Shown here: piece by piece, positions 23,780-32,331 of the stretch | Position numbering within the stretch: the stretch's first letter is position 1 | Layout of the letters: each line of letters opens with the position of its first letter | From: VRUE01 sp963716245 | GTDB taxonomy: Bacteria > Actinomycetota > Thermoleophilia > Solirubrobacterales > 70-9 | DNA length: 64,000 bases | Direction of reading: 5' to 3' | Assembly: GCA_963716245.1 (NCBI GenBank) | Contig: OY970300.1 | Location: 1,054,001-1,118,000 of the forward strand | Translations under genes and position numbers: made by a program | Notes under the pieces: model-generated | What the model was told of the DNA's origin: nothing | The model's database searches: none | Seen by the model: only the letters and a program-made list of their open reading frames with translations

Positions 23780-23809
23780 ACGTCCCCCACTGAGCATCAG
23801 ACCGCCTGA
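23489..23809 (+). CDS. Acyl carrier protein (copy 1)
   Basis: Discrete ACP, 106 aa. LEDLDLDSLDMVEIGQ carries the DSL phosphopantetheine serine. ATG 23489 follows AAGGAG (23476-23481); the frame is open to 23423 but that has no ribosome binding site. The first 291 bases (to 23779) match the second ACP gene at 41226-41516 with a single silent difference; only the tail (TSPTEHQTA) differs. Both copies are followed by a ketosynthase gene. Acidic as usual for ACPs. It likely carries growing acyl chains for the discrete FAS-II-like enzymes of this locus. Confidence 0.92.
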   Translation: MEASAEAITPEEIRELLTTLLVEEFDIDSELLTDSATLEDLDLDSLDMVEIGQVVDQRWGARIRASDAEGITNFGGIIEMIHRKLQAEGVESLDKGGTSPTEHQTA

Positions 23810-23825
23810 GTCTCGAGGCGAGCGC

Positions 23826-25055
23826 GTGGCGTCACAGGCTGGAACCAATCGCAGGGTTGTAATCACCGGTACGGGCGCGGTGACTTCGCTCGGGGTTGGC
23901 GCGGGGCTGCTGGCCGAACGCTGGATTGCTGGCGAATCAGGGATCGATGGGGGTTTCTCGCGCTGCCAAAACTTCGAGCCGGCTGAGTTCATGACGCGGA
24001 AGGAAGCCCGGCGCACCGATCGTTTTGTGCATCTGGCTGCCGCGGCAGTCCAAGAAGCCCTGAAGGAGGGTGGATGGGAGCTAAACAGTTCTCCATGCCC
24101 ACCGGATCGGGTTGGCTGCATCGTTGGTACGACGATCGGCGGGATGGCTACGCAGGAGGAGCAAATCGGACGCCTGCATAAGGATGGCCCAGGCGCAATC
24201 TCGGCCTTGACTGTGCCGATGGTGATGTTCAATTCCGCCGCGGGCAGCCTGGCGCTGCGCCACGGCTGGCTCGGCCCCAGCTTCGCGGTCAGCACTGCCT
24301 GCGCCAGCGGCGCCACTGCGATCGGGATCGCCATGCGACTGATCCAAGGCGGTGATGCAGACGCGATCATCGCTGGTGCCAGCGAGGCGGCGGTAACCGC
24401 GACGGGGATCGCGTCTTTTCAGGCGATGGAAGCGCTCTCGCCGACTGGCAGGTCGTTGCCCTTCGATGCACGGCGCGATGGCTTCGTGATGGGCGAGGGT
24501 GCGGGTGCGGTTGTACTTGAGGCCGCCGAGGTGGCGGAAGAGCGTGGCGCCGAGATCCTCGGCGAGGTACTCGGGTATGGGTCGACCGGGGACGGCCACC
24601 ACATGATTGCCCCCGATCCCGAGGCCAGCGGCGCAACCCGGGCGATCGAGCTTGCGTTGGAGGACGCCGGGGTCAGCGCTGCCGACATCGACTACGTGAA
24701 TGCGCATGGGACCGCGACGAAGCTCAACGACCGGGCCGAGACCGTCGCGCTCCGTAGAGCGCTGGGGGGCGCTGCGGAGCTCACTCCTGTCTCCTCGACC
24801 AAGTCGGCGATCGGCCATCTGCTCGGTGCCGCCGGGATCGTTGAGGTCGTCGCCACCGTACACGCCTTGCGTCGGCGAGTGATTCCACCCACTATTGGCT
24901 ACGAGGAGCGCGAGGAGGGCCTAGACCTCGACTACGTCCCGGCCAGTCGGCCATTGGGGATCAGCGACGGCAAAACGTCGTCGGTTGCGCTCTCAAATGC
25001 CTTCGGCTTTGGCGGGCACAATGTCGTGCTTTGCATAGCCGCCAGGCATCGGTGA
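23826..25055 (+). CDS. Beta-ketoacyl-ACP synthase II (FabF/KasA-like), copy 1
   Basis: Condensing enzyme, 409 aa. The active-site Cys159 lies in FAVSTACASG; the two His are in VNAHGTAT and KSAIGHLLGAAG, so the C-H-H triad is complete and the protein is not a chain-length-factor type. GTG 23826 start, 17 bases after the ACP stop. Together with the ACP, enoyl reductase and the HadA/HadB/FabG set further downstream it completes a discrete FAS-II-like elongation cycle. Clearly diverged from the second ketosynthase at 41519, although their ACP partners are almost identical. Confidence 0.93.
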   Translation: MASQAGTNRRVVITGTGAVTSLGVGAGLLAERWIAGESGIDGGFSRCQNFEPAEFMTRKEARRTDRFVHLAAAAVQEALKEGGWELNSSPCPPDRVGCIVGTTIGGMATQEEQIGRLHKDGPGAISALTVPMVMFNSAAGSLALRHGWLGPSFAVSTACASGATAIGIAMRLIQGGDADAIIAGASEAAVTATGIASFQAMEALSPTGRSLPFDARRDGFVMGEGAGAVVLEAAEVAEERGAEILGEVLGYGSTGDGHHMIAPDPEASGATRAIELALEDAGVSAADIDYVNAHGTATKLNDRAETVALRRALGGAAELTPVSSTKSAIGHLLGAAGIVEVVATVHALRRRVIPPTIGYEEREEGLDLDYVPASRPLGISDGKTSSVALSNAFGFGGHNVVLCIAARHR

Positions 25056-25109
25056 GGTTTGCAGGTGGACCCACGGTCAACAGATAAAGAGGGAGGGCGT
25101 CGGGTGGGC

Positions 25110-25970
25110 ATGGAGACGGATGGGCTAAGGCAAGGACGCGACGCCAGTGAGCGGACCGGACCCGAGGGCTCCGCCGGGTCCGGCCCACTTGAGGGCAGCA
25201 AGTTGCTGATCACTGGCGTGATGACGCACCGTTCAATCGCCTTCGCGGTCGCCGAACAGGCCCAGCTCGCCGGAGCGGAGATTGTGTTGACGTCGTTCGG
25301 GCGGGCGCGTCGGATGACCGAGCGCGCCGCCAAGCAGCTGCCTTTGCTGCCTGACGTGCTGGAGCTCGACATCAACAGCGACGAGGACCTGAGTGGTGTG
25401 GCGGCCGAGCTCGACCGCCGTTGGGGACGGCTCGACGGAGCGCTGCACGCGATCGCCTTTGCTCCGGCTGACGCGCTCGGCGGCAATTTCCTGCAGACGC
25501 CCGCCGAGAGTGCGATTGAGGCGTTTCGGACGAGCGCCTACTCGCTGAAGCCCTTTGCCACGGCGCTAGCGCCGCTGTTGGCCGATGGCGGCAGCATCGT
25601 TGGGCTCGACTTCGACGGCCAGATCGCCTGGCCCTCGTACGACTGGATGGGTGTCTCTAAGGCGGCGCTGGAGGCTGTGAGCCGCTATCTGGCACGCGAC
25701 TTGGGCGTTGAGGGCATCCGCGTCAACTTGGTCTGCGCGGGGCCAATCGACACCACTGCTGCCAGCGCGATCCCAGACTTCGATGATCTCTCCAACGAGT
25801 TCACCCACCGCGCGCCGCTCGGCTGGGACACCTCGGACCCACTCCCGGTCGCACAGGCCACGTGCTTTCTGCTCTCTGGCTGGTCGCGAGGGATGACCGG
25901 CGAGATTGTCCACGTCGACGGCGGCTTCCACGCAATGGGTGGCAAAGCGATCTCGAGGGAGAGCGCGTGA
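25110..25970 (+). CDS. Enoyl-ACP reductase (InhA/FabI-like)
   Basis: NADH-dependent enoyl-ACP reductase of the FabI/InhA type. The nucleotide-binding start is KLLITGVMTHRSIAFAVAEQAQLAGAEIVLTSFGR. The catalytic pair is Tyr177 and Lys184 in SYDWMGVSKAALEAVSRYLARDLG, and substrate-loop features (NLVCAGPIDTTAASAIPDF) resemble InhA of mycolic-acid FAS-II. Starts at 25104 (GTG) or 25110 (ATG) are both behind AAAGAGGGAGGG; the frame is open to 25059. A 35-residue N-terminal extension precedes the Rossmann fold. The stop overlaps the next ATG. It performs the final reduction in the discrete elongation cycle, which the modular PKS here lacks. Confidence 0.9.
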   Translation: METDGLRQGRDASERTGPEGSAGSGPLEGSKLLITGVMTHRSIAFAVAEQAQLAGAEIVLTSFGRARRMTERAAKQLPLLPDVLELDINSDEDLSGVAAELDRRWGRLDGALHAIAFAPADALGGNFLQTPAESAIEAFRTSAYSLKPFATALAPLLADGGSIVGLDFDGQIAWPSYDWMGVSKAALEAVSRYLARDLGVEGIRVNLVCAGPIDTTAASAIPDFDDLSNEFTHRAPLGWDTSDPLPVAQATCFLLSGWSRGMTGEIVHVDGGFHAMGGKAISRESA

Positions 25971-27433
25971 TGGATGGAGGGACCGCAGCGGCGGCGCAGC
26001 CTGCCGCATCACAGGGGCTGGCGGCTGAGCAGCGGCTCTCCACGCTCTGTGATCCGGGCTCGTTCACCGTGATGCGCGCGGATGTTCTTTCAAGCAAGCT
26101 GGGCGAGCGAGCACGGGCGGGTGACGGTGTGGTTGTTGGTGCGGGGCGGGTCGAGGGTCGGCCAGTCTTCTGCTACGCGCAGGATGCGAGCTTCCTTGGT
26201 GGTTCGCTCGGGCGTGCGCAGGCCGAAAGCATCGTGCGCGTCCTCAGTCTCGCCAGAAGGCGCCGCACTCCGGTCATCTCCTTCATCGACTCCGGCGGCG
26301 CCAGAATGCAAGAGGGCCTCGATGCTCTCGCCGGATATGGCGAGATCTTCTCTCATAACATCGCCCTCTCTGGCCAGGTCCCGCAGATCTCGGTGATCTC
26401 TGGCGTTTCAGCGGGCGGAGCCTCCTACTCGCCTGCGCTGACTGACTTCGTCGTGATGACGCGGCAGGCCAGCATGTTTCTCACTGGCCCGGCCATCGTC
26501 AAGGAGGTGATGGGCGAGACCGTGAGCTTCGAGCAGCTCGGCGGCCACGATGTCCATTCCCGTAACGGCGTTTGCCATCTCGTCGCCGACGACGACGACC
26601 ATAGCGTCACGCTAGTTCGTCAGCTCCTCTCGTATCTGCCCCAGAATGCCTATGAGTGCCCCCCGCAGCAGCCGGCGCGGAGTCCAGGAGGGGACGACCC
26701 TGGCGGCTCGGTGCCGTCCAGCGGCCGGCACACCTACGACATACGGGACGTCGTTCGCCACCTCGTCGACGACGGCGAGCTGCTCGAGCTCTCACCTCGC
26801 TGGGCAACCAACATCGTTATAGCCCTTGCTCGCGTTGAGGGCACGGCGGTGGGAGTTGTCGCCAACCAGCCAAAGCGGCTCGCGGGTGTGCTCGACGAGG
26901 AAGCTTCGCAGAAGGCCGCTCGCTTCGTGCGTACCTGCAACTCTTTCGGCCTGCCTCTTGTGGTGCTGGTCGATACGCCCGGTTTCATGCCCGGAAGGGA
27001 GCGCGAGCGAGCCGGTGTGATTCGTCACGGCGCAAAGCTGCTCTACGCGTTCAATGAGGCGACCGTTCCAAAGATCACGGTGATCCTCCGCAAGGCCTAC
27101 GGCGGCGCCTATATCTCTATGAATTCGAAGTCGCTCGGTGCCCACTGGACCTTTGCCTGGGAGGCTGCCGAGATCGGCATTATGGGCGCCGAGCAGGCTG
27201 TGGGGCTCACTCAACGCCGCGAGTTGGCCAATGCCGCCGACGCGGAGGGAGCGGCCAAGCGTCTAGGGGCGGCCTACGCAGCCGAACATCTGACTGCGCG
27301 AGGGGCAGCACAGGCAGGTCACGTCGATGAGGTGATACATCCGACTGATACGCGGGCACGGATCGCAGCCGTGCTCGCGACGTTGGGCGCCGGCGCCCGC
27401 CAGCCCGGTGTGAGCGGCAACACGCCAATCTAG
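25970..27433 (+). CDS. Acyl-CoA carboxylase carboxyltransferase (AccD/PccB-like)
   Basis: Biotin-dependent carboxyltransferase, 487 aa, with both crotonase-like halves. The first half has ISFIDSGGARMQEGLDALAGYGEIF and ISGVSAGGASYSPALTDF; the second has VVLVDTPGFMPGREREFRAG-like VDTPGFMPG and KAYGGAYISMNSKSLGA. It makes malonyl-CoA or methylmalonyl-CoA with a biotinylated alpha chain that is not encoded here. A shorter sequence with an Asp/Pro-rich linker sits between the halves. ATG 25970 overlaps the enoyl reductase stop. The extender-unit role is likely because the first PKS carries both malonyl- and methylmalonyl-type AT domains. Confidence 0.88.
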   Translation: MDGGTAAAAQPAASQGLAAEQRLSTLCDPGSFTVMRADVLSSKLGERARAGDGVVVGAGRVEGRPVFCYAQDASFLGGSLGRAQAESIVRVLSLARRRRTPVISFIDSGGARMQEGLDALAGYGEIFSHNIALSGQVPQISVISGVSAGGASYSPALTDFVVMTRQASMFLTGPAIVKEVMGETVSFEQLGGHDVHSRNGVCHLVADDDDHSVTLVRQLLSYLPQNAYECPPQQPARSPGGDDPGGSVPSSGRHTYDIRDVVRHLVDDGELLELSPRWATNIVIALARVEGTAVGVVANQPKRLAGVLDEEASQKAARFVRTCNSFGLPLVVLVDTPGFMPGRERERAGVIRHGAKLLYAFNEATVPKITVILRKAYGGAYISMNSKSLGAHWTFAWEAAEIGIMGAEQAVGLTQRRELANAADAEGAAKRLGAAYAAEHLTARGAAQAGHVDEVIHPTDTRARIAAVLATLGAGARQPGVSGNTPI

Positions 27434-27481
27434 ATTTCGGCGTTCGGCCCTTCACACGCGTCGCGGATCGAAGACCGCGTC

Positions 27482-27511
27482 TTGACCCAGCTCCCCGGCG
27501 CGTCCTAGTCT
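27482..27511 (+). promoter_or_regulatory. Possible sigma-70-type promoter
   Basis: TTGACC at 27482-27487 and TAGTCT at 27506-27511 with an 18-base spacer, in the only sizeable gap (129 bases) of the left biosynthetic operon. It would start a second transcript for the reductase, aminotransferase and cyclase-like genes. Weak -10 box, hence low confidence. Confidence 0.35.
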
Positions 27512-27562
27512 CGGCGACATGCCGATGACCGAGACGATTGAAGACGAAAGGCGTGAGAGCGA

Positions 27563-28579
27563 GTGACCGCCGGCGGCATGGTGCTGGTTACCGGAGGCAC
27601 CGGTCTGGTGGGGACCGAGCTCATAGCGAGACTGCCCAAGGAGTCGACCATTTGCCTTGCTCACGAGCGACCGGTCGAGGCCCAGGTTCGGGTCGTCACC
27701 GGTGACATCACCAAACCGCGGTTGGGGCTGTCGCAGTCCGAGTACGACGCTCTGGCAAGCGAGGTTGAGTGCGTCGTTCATACGGCCGCAGCCACCCGCT
27801 TTGACACTACGCGCGAGGAATACCTCGCTATCAACGTTGAAGGGACGCGCAACGTGCTTGCGTTTGCTGCCGAGGCCGAGGCACGGATCGTCCACGTCAG
27901 CACTGCCTATGTCGACGCCGAGCGTAAGCCGCCGCTCGGGGTGCTCGACCCGGGTGGATACGTAGTGTCGAAGGGAGAAGCCGAGGAGGCGGTGCGCGCC
28001 AGCGGTCTCGAGTGGCACATCGCGCGACTCTCCTACGTGATTTCGCAGACGCCTGGGGTCGTGCCCGCCGGGCGTCAGCAGGGCTTCCACTACTTCATTC
28101 GAGCGCTCCTCAAGGAAGACGTGCCGGTTCTACCGGCCGACGAGGGGACGCGGCTGGACCTGATTCCAGCCGAGTTGATCGGCGAGGTCCTGGCACTGAT
28201 GGCAGGCTCGCCGCCGCCCTGCGAGGTGTCGGTGCTCGCTGCGGGCGAGAAAGCCTGGACGGTCCGCAAGGGTGTCGAGACGTGTATGGAGATCTTCGCC
28301 AGCGAAGGGCGCGACGTGGTCGCCCCGCGCCTTGCCTCACAGGAGATGATCGACCGGCTGTTGAAGCCGGCTTTCTACGATGAGATGCCGCGCCGCTACG
28401 TACGGCGTTTCGAGCAGATGGACAGTCTCGGGGTAGTCATGCTCACCCCTCGTCCCTTCGACAGTTCGCTCGATTTGCTAGCCGAGCACTATGGGCGCTC
28501 GCTTGAGCTCGAGGTGGAGAAGACGTTCCGGGTCGCGGTCGAGAACATGGTCGCAGGGACGGCAAAGCCGACCACATGA
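27563..28579 (+). CDS. NAD(P)-dependent reductase, thioester-reductase/NAD_binding_4-like
   Basis: Extended short-chain dehydrogenase of the NAD_binding_4 (male-sterility / thioester reductase) kind. VTGGTGLVGTELIARL is the nucleotide loop at residues 8-23, HTAAATRFD sits after it, HVSTAYVD carries the conserved Ser/Thr, and Tyr133/Lys137 (GGYVVSKGEAEE) form the catalytic pair. Such enzymes reduce acyl-thioesters to aldehydes, freeing chains from a carrier protein. The ATGA junction with the aminotransferase (28576) argues that the aldehyde is passed to it. An alternative is reduction of another carbonyl or a sugar. GTG 27563 start overlaps the stop of a possible 15-codon leader (27519-27566). 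Confidence 0.78.
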   Translation: MTAGGMVLVTGGTGLVGTELIARLPKESTICLAHERPVEAQVRVVTGDITKPRLGLSQSEYDALASEVECVVHTAAATRFDTTREEYLAINVEGTRNVLAFAAEAEARIVHVSTAYVDAERKPPLGVLDPGGYVVSKGEAEEAVRASGLEWHIARLSYVISQTPGVVPAGRQQGFHYFIRALLKEDVPVLPADEGTRLDLIPAELIGEVLALMAGSPPPCEVSVLAAGEKAWTVRKGVETCMEIFASEGRDVVAPRLASQEMIDRLLKPAFYDEMPRRYVRRFEQMDSLGVVMLTPRPFDSSLDLLAEHYGRSLELEVEKTFRVAVENMVAGTAKPTT

Positions 28580-29850
28580 CCAGCGAGAGAGTCGCCAGCC
28601 AACGCTCGCATGTGGTCGACGTCTATCGCAACCACGTCAACTACTCGACTGCGATGCTGGCTGAGTTGAACGGCGCCGAGGTTGAGGCCAGTGCCGAAGG
28701 CTCCTACGTCTTCGACCAAAACGGCCGCCGTTACCTAGACTGCGGCTGCTATGGCGTGTTGCTGCTCGGTCACCGTCACCCCGGCGTCTGCGCCGCCGTC
28801 AAGGAGCAGCTCGATCGTCAGCCGTTTGGAACCAGATTCCTGCTGAACGCTGTCGTTGCCGAGGCTGCTGAGGCTCTGGTTCGGGTAACGCCGGAGGGTC
28901 TCGACTATACGTCGATTCTCAACTCGGGAGCTGATGCGATCGAGTTCGCTTTCAAGCTCTCGCGCCTGGCCGGCAAGGACCGCGTGATCGCGATGCACGG
29001 TGGTTTCCACGGCAAGACGTTCGGGGCGCTGACCCTGACCGCCCAGGACGGTTACCGCGAGCCGTTCATGCCTTTGGTGCCGGGAGTCGAGCATGTTCCC
29101 TTCGGCGAGCTTGAGCCGTTGGCCGAGGCGCTCGCCAAAACCCCCGGCAGGTGCTGCGTAGTGATGGAGCCGGTGCAGGGCGAGGCAGGAGTCCGCATCC
29201 CCCCTAGCGGGTATCTGCGCGCAGTGGAGACGCTCTGCCGCGAGACAGGGCATTGGCTGATTCTTGACGAGATACAGAGTGGCATGGGGCGGACGGGTCA
29301 ATGGTGGGGCGCGAACCGCGAAGACATCAGGCCCGATGTCCTCGTCTCCGGCAAGATCCTGGCTGGTGGTGTGCTGCCGATCGGAGCGATCGTCGCCACC
29401 GCCGAGGCTTGGGCGCCGCTCAGCCGCGACCCGTTTCTGCATTCGGCGACGTTTGCGAACATGCCGCTCGCGGCGGCAGCGGTGAAGGCGACGATCGAGG
29501 CGATTGAGTCCGAGGAGATCGTCCCACGCTCTCGTCAGCTCGGCAATGTCTTGCTTGACATGCTGACGGAGCTGATTGAGGACTACCGACCCGACCTAGT
29601 GGTCGACCTGCGGGCGGCCGGGTTGCTGATCGGCATCGAATGTCGTGAGTCTCACGTAGCAGCGGACCTTATTTATGAGCTATTCGCGCGCGGCGTCATC
29701 GTCAACCATTCGATGTTGGACTCCGAGACTGTACGCCTCACTCCGTCGGCATACCTGACGGAGGAGGATATGGGGTGGTTGCGCTCCGCGCTCAGTGAGT
29801 CGTTGCAGGTCGTCGCTGAACGGTACCTATCGGAAGGAGAAAGAAGATGA
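28576..29850 (+). CDS. Class III (omega-type) aminotransferase
   Basis: PLP-dependent class III aminotransferase, 424 aa. ILNSGADAIEFAFKLSR binds the cofactor phosphate, LILDEIQSGMGRTG holds the PLP-ring Asp, and Lys260 in LVSGKILAGG forms the Schiff base. It resembles acetylornithine/ornithine or omega-transaminases that act on aldehydes. It overlaps the reductase gene by four bases at the 5' end and the cyclase-like gene by four bases at the 3' end. In polyketide-alkaloid pathways such an enzyme turns the reductively released aldehyde into an amine, so an amine-bearing product is inferred here. Confidence 0.88.
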   Translation: MTSERVASQRSHVVDVYRNHVNYSTAMLAELNGAEVEASAEGSYVFDQNGRRYLDCGCYGVLLLGHRHPGVCAAVKEQLDRQPFGTRFLLNAVVAEAAEALVRVTPEGLDYTSILNSGADAIEFAFKLSRLAGKDRVIAMHGGFHGKTFGALTLTAQDGYREPFMPLVPGVEHVPFGELEPLAEALAKTPGRCCVVMEPVQGEAGVRIPPSGYLRAVETLCRETGHWLILDEIQSGMGRTGQWWGANREDIRPDVLVSGKILAGGVLPIGAIVATAEAWAPLSRDPFLHSATFANMPLAAAAVKATIEAIESEEIVPRSRQLGNVLLDMLTELIEDYRPDLVVDLRAAGLLIGIECRESHVAADLIYELFARGVIVNHSMLDSETVRLTPSAYLTEEDMGWLRSALSESLQVVAERYLSEGERR

Positions 29851-30329
29851 GTCAGCGCGTTCGGGTTGAGGCATGCCGTGTCTCGCTCGGAGTCGATGAG
29901 GCGTTCGACCTGGCACGTGACTTTCCCAGCCACGCGATGCTCAGCGATGCAGTTCGCAGCGTCACCGTCGAGGAGCAGCCTGACGGCACTCTGATCTCAA
30001 GCTGGAAGGTGAACTTCCGCAAGGGGACTCTGGTATGGAAGGAGATTGACGAACTCGACTTTGAGACGCACACGCTGCGCTTTCGTGTGCTCGAAGGAGA
30101 CCCCGACGCATTCGAGGGAGCGTGGACGGTTCGCGAGGATCCCTCGGGGGAGGGGTGTGTGGTCGCCTTCGAGGCGGACTTCGACATCGGCATCCCCACC
30201 CTGCGACGGATGATTGAGCCGATCGCGGTGAGCGCTCTTCAGGACAACATCGCTCAGACGATGCGCGGTGTCTTCGGCGAGTCAGTCGAACTCAACTTCG
30301 CGAGCGAGGACACCACGGCCCTGCGCTGA
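29847..30329 (+). CDS. SRPBCC-fold (polyketide cyclase/aromatase-like) protein
   Basis: 160-aa START/SRPBCC-fold protein. The pattern VSLGVDEAFDLARDFPSHAMLSDAVRSVTVEEQPDGT is the usual opening, followed by antiparallel strands and a long C-terminal helix (RMIEPIAVSALQDNIAQTMRG). The family includes polyketide cyclases and lipid-binding proteins. Coupled to the aminotransferase by ATGA. A role in cyclising or binding the polyketide intermediate is an inference from context. Its 3' end overlaps the convergent hydrolase gene by 38 bases. Confidence 0.75.
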   Translation: MSQRVRVEACRVSLGVDEAFDLARDFPSHAMLSDAVRSVTVEEQPDGTLISSWKVNFRKGTLVWKEIDELDFETHTLRFRVLEGDPDAFEGAWTVREDPSGEGCVVAFEADFDIGIPTLRRMIEPIAVSALQDNIAQTMRGVFGESVELNFASEDTTALR

Positions 30330-31158
30330 GATCGCGGGCGAAGTCGAGCACCAGATTGCCGAGTCGTCGGCGGCTCCAGGCAATCGGTGCGCGGCCCTCA
30401 GGCTCACATTGCAGCTCGGCGCGGGGGAGGGCAGCTGCGTAGGCGATCGCCAGCTGGTAGGGGTGGCGCGGGTCGAACTTATCGCGGCTGCCAACAATCA
30501 AAGTCGGGATCTTGATCGCCGCAAGATCGCCTAGTGACTCAAACGGTCGCGAACGCACCACGCACTCAATCGCGTTGGCAAGTGCCTCGAGATCGCTGTG
30601 CCGTGAGAGTCGCCGCCGTAGCTCGTCGGGGGCGATTACGCTGAGCGGATCACCGATCTGCTCTAGAGCACGGAGGAAGCCCTCGACCCCGTGGCGCCGC
30701 ACTAGGTCTGCGGTGCGGCTCGCGTCGTGTAGATCCCGCTTGCTAAGGGTATCGGCCGGATCGAATCCCGGCGTAATTCCAACAATGCCGGCTACCCTCT
30801 CGGGGTGGCTGAGCGCCACTCGCAGCACGGTGTGCAGCCCCATCGACCCGCCGACCAGGAGGGCACGGTCAACCTCCAGCGCGTCGATCGTGGCAACCAG
30901 GTCAGCCGCCATCTCCCCGTAGCCATACGCAGTTGGCTCGGATGGGGCACCGGAACGCCCATGACCGCGGGCGTCGCCGGCAATGACCCGGAAGCCTTCA
31001 CGCTCCAGCCTGGTGGAGCCCATAAGGACCAGCTCCCTAGTAAGCGTAAGCCCGTGCAACATTACGACTGGTGGGCCAGAGCGCGACCCCGTTTCCTGCA
31101 CTGAGAGGCGCACTCCGTCTGGCGTTGAAATATCTACGACCGATCCGCCTCCGTGCAC
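30292..31158 (-). CDS. Alpha/beta hydrolase, catalytic His not in usual place
   Basis: Alpha/beta-hydrolase, about 288 aa. VVMLHGLTLTRE is the oxyanion strand, GDARGHGRSGAP follows, Ser105 is in the nucleophile elbow VGGSMGLHT, and a C-terminal Asp lies in VGSRDKFDPRHP. The canonical GH near the end is replaced by PEGRAPIAWSRRRLGNL. This variant occurs in some actinobacterial hydrolases, so it need not mean loss of function. The start is uncertain: GTG 31158 is used, ATG 31197 is possible. It could be a discrete thioesterase for the PKS or an unrelated enzyme. It is convergent with the cyclase-like gene and divergent from the membrane protein. Confidence 0.75.
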   Translation of the reverse strand: MHGGGSVVDISTPDGVRLSVQETGSRSGPPVVMLHGLTLTRELVLMGSTRLEREGFRVIAGDARGHGRSGAPSEPTAYGYGEMAADLVATIDALEVDRALLVGGSMGLHTVLRVALSHPERVAGIVGITPGFDPADTLSKRDLHDASRTADLVRRHGVEGFLRALEQIGDPLSVIAPDELRRRLSRHSDLEALANAIECVVRSRPFESLGDLAAIKIPTLIVGSRDKFDPRHPYQLAIAYAAALPRAELQCEPEGRAPIAWSRRRLGNLVLDFARDLSAGPWCPRSRS

Positions 31159-31206
31159 GCTGGTCTTCTGTCCGTGCTCCACCGAATCGAGTATCATCCA
31201 CGCAGC

Positions 31207-31680
31207 GTGGAGGCACAATCCGACACGAGCGCTGCGAATGAGGCAGTCCGGGTTCCGCTCGGAGCCGGGGGTTTCGCAAAGATTCGAAATCCCCTTCTCG
31301 TTTTCTTTCTCGACCTGATCACCGTTGGAATCTACGGCGTGATCTGGTTCTACTACGTGAATCGCGAGCTGGCGCTGCTGGGCCGGACCCGCAACACCAC
31401 TGAGCTCGGCGAGAACCCAACGAAGTCACTGCTCGCCTTGTTCCCGGGATTGATCATCATCGTCCCTGCAGTGATAACGCTGCGGAACACGGTCAGGCGT
31501 CTGCAGACCGCCCAGGCCATGCTCGACGTCCCCGACGAAGAACATGCGAGCGTTCCGCTCGGCACCGTGCTGCTGTTCTTCCTGCCCCCCGTTGGCTCCT
31601 ACTACTTCCAGAAACGCCTCAACGGTGTCTGGCACGTCGTGTCCTCAGTCGACGCGGCACCTGTTTCCGAGCTCGCCTAA
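31207..31680 (+). CDS. DUF4234 membrane protein, 157 aa
   Basis: Small membrane protein with the DUF4234 motif: AKIRNPLLVFFLDLITVGIYGVIWFYYVNREL in its first third, then a second hydrophobic segment (SLLALFPGLIIIVPAVITL) and a third (VPLGTVLLFFLPPVGSYYFQKRLN). Function unknown. GTG 31207 is chosen over an upstream ATG (31153) that would overlap the divergent hydrolase start. Probably the left end of the block unrelated to the biosynthetic genes. Confidence 0.8.
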   Translation: MEAQSDTSAANEAVRVPLGAGGFAKIRNPLLVFFLDLITVGIYGVIWFYYVNRELALLGRTRNTTELGENPTKSLLALFPGLIIIVPAVITLRNTVRRLQTAQAMLDVPDEEHASVPLGTVLLFFLPPVGSYYFQKRLNGVWHVVSSVDAAPVSELA

Positions 31681-31805
31681 AGGGAAGCTCGCGGCGGGTC
31701 CGAGCCCGGTTAGCTGGGTTTGACGAGCTGTCGAAGTTGCAGATCAGGCTCGAACTGCGAATGATGCTTGCGGTTTCGCTCTGATCGAACTACGAGGAGG
31801 ATGAG

Positions 31806-32324
31806 ATGTCACTGAGGCAGGTCGGGGGGTGGTCCGTCGCTCGACGGCTCGCAGTCTGTGCAGCAGCAGTCCTAGTCGCGATGGTCGGAGTCTGGCTCAT
31901 AGCGGCGTCGGAGCGTGCAGGCGCGATCGTCAGCACGGGAGAAGAGTCGGCATCGATCTCCAGGGTTGTGAACTTCGAAGAGACCGGCCGCCTTCACAAA
32001 GTGAGCAAGAATGGTGCCTCGTTTGTCGAGCGGGGTCCGGCAAGCGGGACCTATGAGGGATCGCTGACGCTCTACCTCACGACCACCTCGAACGGAGTGA
32101 GGTTCCGGCTGAAGGGCAAGAACAGCAGCGGAGCCCTGCTCGGCCACGGGGCGGCCCTGATCAAATCAAGGGGCAAGATCGGCAAGGTATCCGGCCGAGC
32201 CGACATCACCGGCGGCACGGGCCGGTTCGAGGGCGCGCACGGCGAGGGACTGAAGGTCACCGGCACCTTCAATCGAGAAACCTATTTCATGGTCGTGACC
32301 CTGACCGGTCGCTTGAGTCTCTAA
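31806..32324 (+). CDS. Secreted barrel-like protein, 172 aa
   Basis: Signal peptide or N-terminal anchor at residues 13-38 (RLAVCAAAVLVAMVGVWLIAA). The mature part is beta-rich, with GTYEGSLTLYL, RFRLKGKNSSG and TGGTGRFEGAHGEG; the last resembles the GGTGxF motif of allene-oxide-cyclase-like / DUF3224-type barrels common in actinobacteria. GAGGAGG at 31794-31800 precedes ATG 31806. Role unknown; likely extracellular. Confidence 0.65.
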   Translation: MSLRQVGGWSVARRLAVCAAAVLVAMVGVWLIAASERAGAIVSTGEESASISRVVNFEETGRLHKVSKNGASFVERGPASGTYEGSLTLYLTTTSNGVRFRLKGKNSSGALLGHGAALIKSRGKIGKVSGRADITGGTGRFEGAHGEGLKVTGTFNRETYFMVVTLTGRLSL

Positions 32325-32331
32325 TCAGCCT

